This document shows, one piece after another, positions 1-6,482 of a stretch of 12,336 nucleotides of DNA (position 1 is the first letter of the stretch; the number at the start of each line of letters is the position of its first letter). Where the stretch lies: positions 1 through 12,336 of the forward strand of contig SLIY01000089.1 of NCBI GenBank assembly GCA_007135385.1, given 5' to 3'. The notes beneath the pieces were generated by a model. That model worked only from the letters and a program-made list of their open reading frames with translations, made no database searches and had not been told where the DNA came from. Both the position numbers and the translations under genes were made by a program. The DNA is from Leptolyngbyaceae cyanobacterium CSSed165cm_216. GTDB taxonomy: Bacteria > Cyanobacteriota > Cyanobacteriia > Phormidesmidales > Phormidesmidaceae.

Positions 1-1200
1 CCCCTGGACCAACAGGGTAAACAGCATTACCCCAAACACGATGGAAATAATTTCCTGCCGATCGGCTAAGACAGCCGGTACACTCAGGGCCAGGGCGACG
101 GAGACCGATCCCCGCAGGCCACCCCACCAGAGGATAATCTGCCCTTTCACTGGTAGTTCCATATTGGGACCCGTGACTGCATTACTGAAAGCCCCTAGAC
201 CAAAGACGCTCACGGCCCGAGCGGCCAACATAATCACAATGGCGATCAAAATTTTGTCTAACTCATCCAGCAACCCCTGGAACTGCACCTGGTCGCCAAT
301 CAGCAGAAACACGATGGAGTTGATAAAAAACGAGACAAACTCCCAAAATTCCGATACCACCAACCGGGTGCGGGGGCTCATGCCGATGCGAGAGCCAAAG
401 TTACCCAGAATCAGGCCAGTGGTAACCACCGCAATTACCCCTGATCCGCCCAATTCTTCAGCCACCAAGTAGGTGCCGTAGGCCGACACCAGGGTGAGCG
501 ACTGCTCGACTAGGGGAATGTCAAACCGCTGGGTCAAAAACGACAGACCAAAGCCAATTAGCCCACCAATGCTGATACCCACCCCCACAAACACCAAAAA
601 CCGAGCCACGGTCACGGATAGGTCAAACTGTTCAAGCCCCAGGGCAATGCCTAGCAGCAAGTTAAACGCTACAACAGCAACCCCGTCGTTAAACAGGCTT
701 TCCCCTTCCATGATGGTGGTGAGTTTTTTATCCACCCCCAGTTCACGGAACAGAGCCACCACCGATACGGGGTCAGTGGCTGATAGACTAGCCCCGACTA
801 ACAGGGCCGTGGCCAGGGAGGCTCCAGCAAAAGCTTGCAGGCCAAACACCAGACTGCCCACACAGATAACCACCCCGACAATCGCATAGAGCACAATCGG
901 TACGGCATACTGTTTCAGCCGTTTCCAGGGCAGGTTCCAGGCGGCTTCAAACAGCAGCGGCGGCAAAAAGATAAACAGAATCAACTGGGGAGAGAGGTTA
1001 ATTAATCGCACATCCAGCACCGCCAGGCCCAGCCCCACCAGCAGCAGCAGCAGGGTATAGGGAATATTGCGTAGCACACTAAACACCCGAGACAGGGTGG
1101 CTACCCCCAACGATACCGACAGCACCAGGCAAAACTGGCGCAGGTTCGCTTCAATATTTGGATCTTCGAGGACGGGTTCAACAACGGTCAGTAGTTCCAT
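1..1200 (-). CDS. CPA1-family Na+/H+ antiporter (NhaP/NhaS type), 3' end missing
   Basis: The minus frame from ATG at 1200 stays open for exactly 400 codons to the left edge, so the C-terminus lies outside the window. The product is a very hydrophobic polytopic membrane protein. Family motifs are in order: ATDPVS at residues 141-146, FNDG at 170-173 and GGLRGS at 360-365. The Asn-Asp pair (N171, D172) is the ion-binding pair typical of electroneutral CPA1 exchangers. About ten to twelve membrane segments are expected, starting near residue 25. The family exchanges cytoplasmic Na+ (sometimes K+ or Li+) for H+, in the plasma or thylakoid membrane. It lies 104 nt downstream of recN on the same strand and may be co-transcribed or have its own promoter. 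A possible AGGA ribosome site is 11 nt from the ATG, inside a hairpin loop. The family call is firm. The ion preference and any C-terminal cytoplasmic domain cannot be judged here. Confidence 0.93.
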   Translation of the reverse strand, partial: MELLTVVEPVLEDPNIEANLRQFCLVLSVSLGVATLSRVFSVLRNIPYTLLLLLVGLGLAVLDVRLINLSPQLILFIFLPPLLFEAAWNLPWKRLKQYAVPIVLYAIVGVVICVGSLVFGLQAFAGASLATALLVGASLSATDPVSVVALFRELGVDKKLTTIMEGESLFNDGVAVVAFNLLLGIALGLEQFDLSVTVARFLVFVGVGISIGGLIGFGLSFLTQRFDIPLVEQSLTLVSAYGTYLVAEELGGSGVIAVVTTGLILGNFGSRIGMSPRTRLVVSEFWEFVSFFINSIVFLLIGDQVQFQGLLDELDKILIAIVIMLAARAVSVFGLGAFSNAVTGPNMELPVKGQIILWWGGLRGSVSVALALSVPAVLADRQEIISIVFGVMLFTLLVQG

Positions 1201-1203
1201 AAA

Positions 1204-1231
1204 GGTGTTAATCCTGATTGATAAGAACACC
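1204..1231 (-). promoter_or_regulatory. Leader hairpin just before the antiporter start
   Basis: GGTGTT (1204-1209) and AACACC (1226-1231) form a 6-bp inverted repeat with a 16-nt loop. In the antiporter mRNA the stem ends 3 nt before the AUG, and the only purine-rich Shine-Dalgarno candidate (AGGA, plus-strand 1212-1215) lies in the loop. This could modulate translation initiation, but a 6-bp stem can arise by chance. Confidence 0.3.
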
Positions 1232-1304
1232 GTTGAGAATCATCACCGATCTTCAGCGGGAGTGCAAATTTTTAAGTGTCAAACCTTTGCCCAACCAAGG
1301 CACC

Positions 1305-3107
1305 TCAAAACGTTTTACGAATCGTGTTCGCCTGGGACAAAAGCGCCTCTGCAAATAATAAGGACTCCTGGTGGGTTTCTCCCCCCGCCAGCTGGGCCAA
1401 TTCTTCTCGCCGTTCTGCTAGGGAAAGGGGGGCCACCCGGACCACGGTGCGAATCACCTCTGCACCATCGGCGTCGGCAGGAGGAATTGGCTGATCAGTA
1501 GCTTTGGCTTGCTTACCTCGCTTCGATCGCGGTGGATCTGGTGGATCTATAGCCTTACCATCCACCACCTGTTTGCCCACCCGGAAATGGGCATCAGCCA
1601 TGGCGGCCACCATCGGTTGGTGGGTGACACACAGTACCTGATGTTGACGACCCAGGTGGTAAAGCTTTTCCGCGATCGCCTGGGCCACCCGCCCTGATAC
1701 CCCCACATCAATTTCGTCGAACACTAAGGTACCCACCGGGTCCACCTGGGAAAAGCAGGCCTTCAGGGCCAGTAAGAACCGGCTCATTTCTCCACCGGAG
1801 GCGGTCTCTGCCAGGGGCTGTAGAGGTTCACCCGGATTGGGGCTAAACATAAACTGGATGGCATCGGCCCCAGTGGCTGTAGGCGCAACGGGATGCAAAT
1901 CCACCTTAAATTGTACCCGGTCCATGGCCAGGGGCTTGAGTTCGTTAATCAAGCGAATTTCCAGGTCCTGTGCCACCTCCCGACGTCGCGCTGATAAGGT
2001 GGCACAGGCGACATCCAGGGCCTGCTGACAGTGGGCCACCTGGGCCTCTAGGTCAGCGATCGATTCCCCTTCCCCCGACAGTTCCGCCAGAGACTGCTGC
2101 ACCTGATCTCGGTAGGCTATCAGCTCCGGTAGAGGGCGGCCATACTTGCGCACCAACCCCTTCAGAGTACGAATCCGCTCTTCCACCTGCTCCAACCGCT
2201 CAGGGTCGGCCTCGACACTGGCCCCATAGGCATTAATCGCTCGACCGGCCTCTTCCACCTGGGTCAGGGCTTCACTGACCAGGGCCAAAATCGGGGTAAT
2301 CTCCTGGTCATAGCGCTCCATATCGGCCAAAATACCCTCGGCCTGGCCCAACAGATCGGCGCAGGCCCCTGCCCCAGTCTCCGTTTCGTACAAAATCTGA
2401 TAAGCCTGATAGCTGTTTTGCTGGAGTTCCACACTGTGGTTCAGGCGCTGCTGCTCTTGCAGCAGATTATCCAATTCCTGGGGATCATCCAGGCTGGCCT
2501 GGTCAAGCTCCCGCTGATGTAGCTGTAGCAGATCAAGCTGATCTCGCCGTTCTTGGTCGGCCCGGCGCCGGGCCGTCAGCTTTTGTTTCGCCTGGGTAGC
2601 TGCTCCATAGGCCACAGCCACCTGCTGCCGCTGCTGCAACACTGACTCACCCCCAAACCCGTCCAACCACTGCCGCTGTAAATCCGGGGATCCCAACTGA
2701 ACGGTCTGCCCCTGGGCGGTAATTTCCACCAGCCGCTGCCGCAGACCTTCCAGTTGGAGTTTTGTAACTGGGTTGCCATTCAGAAACGAGCGACTGCGCA
2801 CAGAGGTTTTACTCAAGGTCAACTCCCGCCGCAGGGTGAGAGGACCCTCTACGGTGGGCAAGTTCTGGGTCTCCAGCCAGGGGGACAGGTCTGGCGGTAG
2901 CTCAAACACGGCCTCAACCAGCGCCCTGGTGCTGCCCGACCGCACCAACCGCTGGCTAGCCTTACCCCCCAGCACCGCATCCAGGGCATCAAGCAGGATC
3001 GACTTGCCCGCCCCGGTTTCCCCGGTCAGCACATTTAGCCCTGACTCTAACCGCAGATCGATCTGGTCGATCAAAGCAAAGTTCTCGATGTGCAGGGCCG
3101 TTAGCAT
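1305..3107 (-). CDS. recN: DNA repair protein RecN
   Basis: This 600-residue SMC-like ATPase acts in double-strand-break repair, binding and bridging DNA alongside RecA. The N-terminal ATPase half begins MLTALHIENFALI and carries Walker A GETGAGKS at 29-36. A Gln/Leu/Arg-rich coiled coil fills roughly residues 150-380. The C-terminal half has the ABC signature ASGGEMSR at 436-443, Walker B TLVFDEID at 460-467 and the switch histidine in CVTHQP at about 496. All catalytic motifs are intact. Bacterial RecN is usually about 550-570 residues; the extra length here is a Pro/basic insert at about 522-549. The gene follows the Rid-family gene by 80 nt and precedes the antiporter by 104 nt, all leftward. 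No strong Shine-Dalgarno is visible before ATG 3107. A partial match to the cyanobacterial LexA box lies just upstream, which would fit an SOS gene. Identification is secure. Confidence 0.97.
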   Translation of the reverse strand: MLTALHIENFALIDQIDLRLESGLNVLTGETGAGKSILLDALDAVLGGKASQRLVRSGSTRALVEAVFELPPDLSPWLETQNLPTVEGPLTLRRELTLSKTSVRSRSFLNGNPVTKLQLEGLRQRLVEITAQGQTVQLGSPDLQRQWLDGFGGESVLQQRQQVAVAYGAATQAKQKLTARRRADQERRDQLDLLQLHQRELDQASLDDPQELDNLLQEQQRLNHSVELQQNSYQAYQILYETETGAGACADLLGQAEGILADMERYDQEITPILALVSEALTQVEEAGRAINAYGASVEADPERLEQVEERIRTLKGLVRKYGRPLPELIAYRDQVQQSLAELSGEGESIADLEAQVAHCQQALDVACATLSARRREVAQDLEIRLINELKPLAMDRVQFKVDLHPVAPTATGADAIQFMFSPNPGEPLQPLAETASGGEMSRFLLALKACFSQVDPVGTLVFDEIDVGVSGRVAQAIAEKLYHLGRQHQVLCVTHQPMVAAMADAHFRVGKQVVDGKAIDPPDPPRSKRGKQAKATDQPIPPADADGAEVIRTVVRVAPLSLAERREELAQLAGGETHQESLLFAEALLSQANTIRKTF

Positions 3108-3113
3108 AGGAGC

Positions 3114-3127
3114 AGAGTTTTAGTACC
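3114..3127 (-). promoter_or_regulatory. Possible LexA-like box upstream of recN
   Basis: Read on the minus strand, the site is GGTACTAAAACTCT. Against the published cyanobacterial LexA consensus RGTACNNNDGTWCB it fits 9 of 11 constrained positions; the GT of the second half-site is replaced by AC. It ends 6 nt before the recN start, where a bound repressor could block transcription or initiation. The imperfect second half-site keeps confidence low. Confidence 0.25.
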
Positions 3128-3187
3128 CACGTATTTTAATGGGAACCGCTGTGGATACGCCGCGGAAAAAGTATTAGCTGGAACACA

Positions 3188-3703
3188 CTAATCCAAACAC
3201 CCCTCGTCTAGATCTCGGGCGGTGGTGGGTGGGTAAGTCCCCATGGGTGGGTAGGTTGTGGGTTGGATGGGCCGCCCTAAGATTGACCTTTGGGGCCGGG
3301 GGGGCGGGGAGATCTGATCTTCGCAGAGGGCTTCGACTTCAATTTCTACCAGCATGTCAGGGTTCATCAACCGGGGGATCTCGATGGTAGTATTGACCGG
3401 CGGATGATCGGCAAACAGCGCTTGATGCACCTGGGCGACATCATCCCAATCGCCCAGGTCAGTTAGATAAATCCGGGTTCTGACCACATCGTCTAGATCA
3501 GCGCCCAGCTCCTCTAGGGCCGCTTGAATAATCTCAAAGCACCGCTGGGCCTGGGCGTAGGCATCCCCTGGGGCGAAGGTGCGCCCCTGGCCATCGCTGG
3601 GGGCTGTACCAGAGACAAACACCTGCTGACCGACCCGCAAAGCTCGACAATAGCCAACCTTATCTTCCCAAGGGGTGCCCGAAAATGCCCGCTGACGAAC
3701 CAT
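3188..3703 (-). CDS. Rid-family (YjgF/YER057c/UK114) protein with proline-rich C-terminal tail
   Basis: Residues 1-130 make one complete Rid domain: a start typical of this subgroup (FSGTPWEDKVGYCRA), then VFVSGTAP, DVVRTRIYLTD at 73-82 and VEIEVEAL at 119-126. Rid proteins are small trimeric enzymes; RidA proper hydrolyses reactive enamine/imine intermediates from PLP enzymes. The catalytic arginine of RidA (E. coli Arg105) lies in a P-A-R-S stretch; the aligned positions here read P-V-N-T, so Asn104 replaces Arg. This matches the Arg-lacking subgroups whose activity is unknown, so imine deaminase activity should not be assumed. About 40 residues follow the domain (132-171), rich in Pro, Thr and Tyr, with a short TYPP repeat; most Rid proteins end near residue 130. 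The start is 9 nt after the TPR gene stop, suggesting co-transcription. The ribosome site is weak. Confidence 0.9.
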   Translation of the reverse strand: MVRQRAFSGTPWEDKVGYCRALRVGQQVFVSGTAPSDGQGRTFAPGDAYAQAQRCFEIIQAALEELGADLDDVVRTRIYLTDLGDWDDVAQVHQALFADHPPVNTTIEIPRLMNPDMLVEIEVEALCEDQISPPPRPQRSILGRPIQPTTYPPMGTYPPTTARDLDEGCLD

Positions 3704-3712
3704 GATAGTGGA

Positions 3713-4618
3713 TTACTCTGGTAAGTTTCTCAGGTGGGTTTGCGCCTTAGAGGCCCAAGCACGGTTGCCCATGGTGGCGTAGAGGCTCCTAGCGTACTCT
3801 AGTACAGGGCGAGCCTCTTCGTAACGCTCTAGCTGAATAAACGCCAGCCCAGCACTGTAGTAAGCATCAGCATAACTACCATTGAGCTGGGTTGCCATCC
3901 GAAAAGACTCCAGCGCTAATTCTGTTTGGCCTTGGTTAAACCGGGCGATGCCCAAGTTGTAGTGGGCCTCGGCGTAGCGGGGCTGAATCTCTAACGCTTG
4001 GGTTAAAGCCGCTTCCGCCTCTGTGTTTTGCCCTTTCTGCAAATAGATAATGCCCCGCTGAAAATGGGATTCAGGGGCGCTAGGACTATACTCTCCGGCT
4101 CGCTCTAATGCGGCAAGGGCATCGGCAAATCGTTCTTGCCCCTGGTAAACCAGGCCTAAGTTGTAGTAGGCATTACCCAGATCGGGTTGGATTTGTAGAG
4201 CTCGCTTTAAGTACGCTTCGGCCTGATCAAGATTATTCCCTTCGATCAAGGCCCCCCCCAGGTTGGCATAGGCCATGGCAAAGCTAGGGTCGGCTCGAAT
4301 CGCCTGCCAAAAGGCGGAGGCGGCTTCCTGCAATTCTCCTTGCTGACGTAGGGCCAACCCCAGGTTGTAGTGGGCGGCGGCCAAATTGGGAGCCAAGCTG
4401 GCGGCCTGCTTAAACTGGGCGATCGCCGCGTCTACTTGCCCCTGCTGAATCAGCGCTAGCCCCTGATTTAGGGCTGTTTCTGCGGCCTCGGGTTGGGCCT
4501 CAGCGGGTGGGGTGTCAACGGATAGGGCAACGGGGACATGGACATAGGCCACCGATAGACCGGTGATCAGCCCCAGGGCCAATGTAATGCTGGTGTTAAT
4601 CAAAGGCGGGTTGGTCAT
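3713..4618 (-). CDS. TPR-repeat protein with N-terminal membrane anchor or signal
   Basis: The 301-residue product opens with a hydrophobic stretch (about residues 8-33, NTSITLALGLITGLSVAYV), which acts as a membrane anchor or uncleaved signal and predicts a periplasm/lumen-facing body. An Ala/Pro/Glu linker (34-45) follows. Seven consecutive 34-residue tetratricopeptide repeats then start at about 45, 79, 113, 147, 181, 215 and 249, with the usual alternation of A-x-x-N-L-G and A-x-x-x-F/L-x-x-A-L-x-x-x-P. A short capping helix ends the protein. TPR superhelices bind partner proteins; no enzyme domain is present, so the partner and process are unknown. It is probably the first gene of a leftward unit, with a good sigma-70-like promoter upstream (4651-4679) and the Rid gene 9 nt downstream. 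It is divergent from the LuxR-type regulator. Confidence 0.88.
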   Translation of the reverse strand: MTNPPLINTSITLALGLITGLSVAYVHVPVALSVDTPPAEAQPEAAETALNQGLALIQQGQVDAAIAQFKQAASLAPNLAAAHYNLGLALRQQGELQEAASAFWQAIRADPSFAMAYANLGGALIEGNNLDQAEAYLKRALQIQPDLGNAYYNLGLVYQGQERFADALAALERAGEYSPSAPESHFQRGIIYLQKGQNTEAEAALTQALEIQPRYAEAHYNLGIARFNQGQTELALESFRMATQLNGSYADAYYSAGLAFIQLERYEEARPVLEYARSLYATMGNRAWASKAQTHLRNLPE

Positions 4619-4650
4619 AGGGCACAGCTTAGCGCTATGGGAGGGCTTTA

Positions 4651-4679
4651 ACCATAGAAAAAGAACTCAATTTTTTCAA
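4651..4679 (-). promoter_or_regulatory. Sigma-70-type promoter for the TPR gene
   Basis: On the minus strand, TTGAAA (4679-4674, one mismatch to TTGACA) and TATGGT (4656-4651, two mismatches to TATAAT) are separated by exactly 17 nt. Predicted transcription would begin near 4644, leaving a leader of about 25 nt before ATG 4618. The region is AT-rich compared with its surroundings. This is the best promoter match I found in the window. Confidence 0.5.
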
Positions 4680-4698
4680 GTTTATCCAGACCATGACC

Positions 4699-4710
4699 TC
4701 ATGTACATGA
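4699..4710. promoter_or_regulatory. 12-bp perfect palindrome in the divergent regulator/TPR intergenic region
   Basis: TCATGTACATGA is perfectly self-complementary. It lies 20 bp upstream of the -35 element of the TPR promoter, between two divergent genes, one of which encodes a DNA-binding regulator. This position suits an operator for a dimeric HTH protein, perhaps the neighbouring LuxR-type protein. The rest of 4619-4893 holds no gene. Confidence 0.35.
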
Positions 4711-4893
4711 AGAGATTGTCAGCGTTAGGCATGGCAATGGTCAACTGTCCATCGAGTTACTAGCCAGTTGAAGAACTGTCCTTCAGGTGCGGAGATCCCA
4801 CCTTCGCAGTTGAGGTATTCCCTATCACAAAACCTGTAGTTGTTCCCGGATGACGTCTCACTCACTCGTTCCTGCTTAAAACCAGGTAGTCCT

Positions 4894-5484
4894 ATGGTCA
4901 CTATGAGTTCATCCGTTATGTTTTCAATGCCCCTGCAATCTACCTTGTCCCATTCTGATCATGTTTTTCTCAGAGCAGTCTTAGAAGGATTTGCCGACGG
5001 GATCTTAATTCTCGCAGAAGACGGATCCTGTATTCACAGCAATCAGGAGGGCCGTGCCATCTGCCGTAACCTCAGTGCTAATAGCCATGGAGTTCCCCCT
5101 TGTCTGTGGGCGATGGGTAAGCAGCTTCTGGATAGTCGGGAGTTGTTTCCCGATCATTCCTTAGTGCTCACTCAGCAGTTTACCGCTCAGGGAGGCGATC
5201 AAATTCGGGCCCGGGTGCAGTGGTTAGATTTACCCTCTGCCTCAGAAACCTACTTGCTGATTTCCTTAGAAAATCAGACTCGTTCAACCTATACGTCAGC
5301 CCTGTTAGAAGCGGTGCAGTATAATCTCACCCCCCGGGAGAAGGATGTTTGGTTACTGCGGCGGGCCAGCCGCAGCTACGACGAAATTGCTAAGGCCCTC
5401 TACATCACTGTGAATACGGTCAAGCGCCATATCAAAAACATTAACGCTAAGCGCCGTGAGGTAACCGAGTTGATGGCTAACTAG
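4894..5484 (+). CDS. PAS-like plus LuxR-type HTH transcriptional regulator
   Basis: The 196-residue protein has an N-terminal PAS-like sensor region (about 24-125, including the stretch FADGILILAEDGSCIHSNQEG) and a C-terminal GerE/LuxR DNA-binding domain at about 145-190. The latter reads LTPREKDVWLLRRASRSYDE followed by IAKALYITVNTVKRHIKNIN, where the Thr-Val-Lys-Arg-His helix is the recognition helix. There is no receiver domain or phosphoacceptor Asp, so it is not a classical response regulator; it may sense a ligand or partner through the PAS-like region. The frame is open from a TTG at 4840, but ATG 4894 is preferred because AGG (4884-4886) sits 7 nt before it and the first 18 residues of the long form look unstructured. 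ATG 4903 is also possible. It is divergent from the TPR gene; the target genes are unknown. Confidence 0.85.
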   Translation: MVTMSSSVMFSMPLQSTLSHSDHVFLRAVLEGFADGILILAEDGSCIHSNQEGRAICRNLSANSHGVPPCLWAMGKQLLDSRELFPDHSLVLTQQFTAQGGDQIRARVQWLDLPSASETYLLISLENQTRSTYTSALLEAVQYNLTPREKDVWLLRRASRSYDEIAKALYITVNTVKRHIKNINAKRREVTELMAN

Positions 5485-5494
5485 GCCGCGGAGT

Positions 5495-5530
5495 GGGTAT
5501 CGGCTGTCAGGGACCCGACAGCCGATACCC
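5495..5530. repeat. 14-bp perfect inverted repeat built from heptamers, terminator-like hairpin
   Basis: GGGTATCGGCTGTC (5495-5508) and its exact reverse complement GACAGCCGATACCC (5517-5530) flank an 8-nt spacer. GATACCC is then repeated once more at 5531-5537. The arms can be read as two 7-mers each, resembling the heptamer short tandem repeats (STRR) found between cyanobacterial genes. It begins 10 nt after the regulator stop codon and could end that transcript, although no T-run follows on the plus strand. Confidence 0.6.
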
Positions 5531-5568
5531 GATACCCAAAACCTGCCCTTGGAGCAGGCCTCGATCGC

Positions 5569-5584
5569 TTAAGCTAGTGCTTAA
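5569..5584. promoter_or_regulatory. Small dyad TTAAGC-TAGT-GCTTAA upstream of the S4 gene
   Basis: Perfect 6-bp arms with a 4-nt spacer. The right arm overlaps the -35-like hexamer TTAACA at 5581-5586, so this may be an operator over the S4-gene promoter. The call rests on position and symmetry only. Confidence 0.25.
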
Positions 5585-5627
5585 CAGGCTACTCCTTGCC
5601 CCTGCTGTTATTTTTGAAACCTTGCCT

Positions 5628-6407
5628 ATGCTGCCTAAGGAAGAGTTGCTGAAGTCGGTGGACAATCGCGATAGCCTAGCCCGGGTGCTTGACCAGGCAG
5701 AACAGGCTATTCGCACCTGGGAAACGGTGGTCACTGATTTTCTGTCCCCACCGGAACGGGTGGAAGCCGAGACGATCTTCCAGCGGCTAACGGATGTTCA
5801 TGTTCTGGCTTGGGGAGGCTATCCCCAGGCGGAACGGCAGCGGTTGGCGATCGCCCGCACCGATCTACCCCTGGACCAAAGCCAGATTTCCCTAGCGCTG
5901 ATCAACCTGGCGGGCAACTTTATGTTTGACCCTGCCACCCATCGCGATTTTCTCGGGGCGATTCTGGGCACCGGCATTGTGCGCGAAAAGGTGGGCGACA
6001 TCATTGTGCTGGGAGAACGGGGGGCTCAGGCAATTGTAGTGCCAGAGTTGGTGGAGTTTTTTACCCAGGCCCTAACCCAGGTGCGATCGGTGCCGGTTAA
6101 GACCCAACCTCTGGACTGGGACCAGCTCAGGGTCCGCCCCCCAAAAAAGAAAGAAATGACCACCGTGGAAGCCTCCCTAAGGCTGGATGCCGTGGCCTCT
6201 GCTGGGTTTGGCATGTCCCGCAGCAAAATGGCCGATTTAATTAACGCTGGAGATGTGCGGGTCAATTGGCAGGCTGTCACCCAGCCCAGTCACACCCTAG
6301 CCGCCGGGGATCTGGTGGCCATTCGCGGTAAGGGGCGTTTGGAAATTGGCGATGTGGCGATTACCAAAAAAGAACGGTACCGGGTTAACCTTACCCGGTA
6401 CCTATAG
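5628..6407 (+). CDS. Photosystem II S4-domain protein (YlmH-like RNA-binding protein)
   Basis: This 259-residue protein matches the cyanobacterial PSII S4 family (TIGR03069), usually about 255-260 residues and related to YlmH of the division cluster of Gram-positives. It opens MLPKEELLKSV and has the N-terminal segment WGGYPQAERQRLAIAR at about 62-77. The central block reads DPATHRDFLGAILGTGIVRE at 101-120, then KVGDIIVLGERGAQAIVVPE. The S4 RNA-binding domain at about 183-245 includes LRLDAVASAGFGMSRSKMAD and INAGDVRVNW. A conserved basic end, TKKERYRVNLTRYL, closes it. S4 domains bind structured RNA; a role in photosystem II comes from family naming and is not shown by sequence. The frame is open from GTG 5493, but that extension runs through the 5495-5530 hairpin and lacks family similarity, so ATG 5628 is chosen. 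A weak promoter (TTAACA 5581-5586, TGTTAT 5606-5611, 19-nt spacer) may serve it. Confidence 0.93.
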   Translation: MLPKEELLKSVDNRDSLARVLDQAEQAIRTWETVVTDFLSPPERVEAETIFQRLTDVHVLAWGGYPQAERQRLAIARTDLPLDQSQISLALINLAGNFMFDPATHRDFLGAILGTGIVREKVGDIIVLGERGAQAIVVPELVEFFTQALTQVRSVPVKTQPLDWDQLRVRPPKKKEMTTVEASLRLDAVASAGFGMSRSKMADLINAGDVRVNWQAVTQPSHTLAAGDLVAIRGKGRLEIGDVAITKKERYRVNLTRYL

Positions 6408-6444
6408 GGTCGCCTCTTAGACCAGACAGGCTAGGCCAGGCAAA

Positions 6445-6476
6445 GGCAGGGTGGCCGCTCGAGTGGCTACCCTGCC
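6445..6476. terminator. Bidirectional terminator-like hairpin between convergent genes
   Basis: Arms GGCAGGGTGGCC (6445-6456) and GGCTACCCTGCC (6465-6476) pair over 12 bp with one G-U wobble around an 8-nt loop. It lies between the convergent S4 gene (stop 6407) and ugd (stop 6483). Short A-tracts flank both sides (CAAAG to the left, CAAAA to the right). Read leftward the stem is followed only by TTTG, a minimal U-tract, so termination may be incomplete. Confidence 0.6.
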
Positions 6477-6482
6477 CAAAAC

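Noticed and set aside
41..889. Plus-strand open frames across the left end
   Set aside because: They lie antisense to the antiporter, whose motifs are unmistakable, and are Ser/Thr/Pro/Arg-rich low-quality translations.
1277..1282. Perfect TTGACA on the minus strand upstream of the antiporter
   Set aside because: No -10 element lies at 16-19 nt spacing, and it falls where only a fortuitous -35 match is needed.
1067..1501. Plus-strand 144-codon frame spanning the antiporter-recN junction
   Set aside because: It crosses antisense to two well-supported genes and has no recognisable domain.
4765..4778. CAGTT-GAAG-AACTG hairpin upstream of the regulator
   Set aside because: Only 5 bp and not linked to any promoter or terminator signal; expected by chance.
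4840..4893. TTG start at 4840 for the regulator, adding 18 residues
   Set aside because: There is no ribosome site before it and the added residues have no domain character; ATG 4894 has AGG at good spacing.
5493..5627. GTG start at 5493 for the S4 protein, adding 45 residues
   Set aside because: The extension is translated from the 14-bp inverted repeat and promoter-like DNA, and the known family begins at MLPKEELL (5628).
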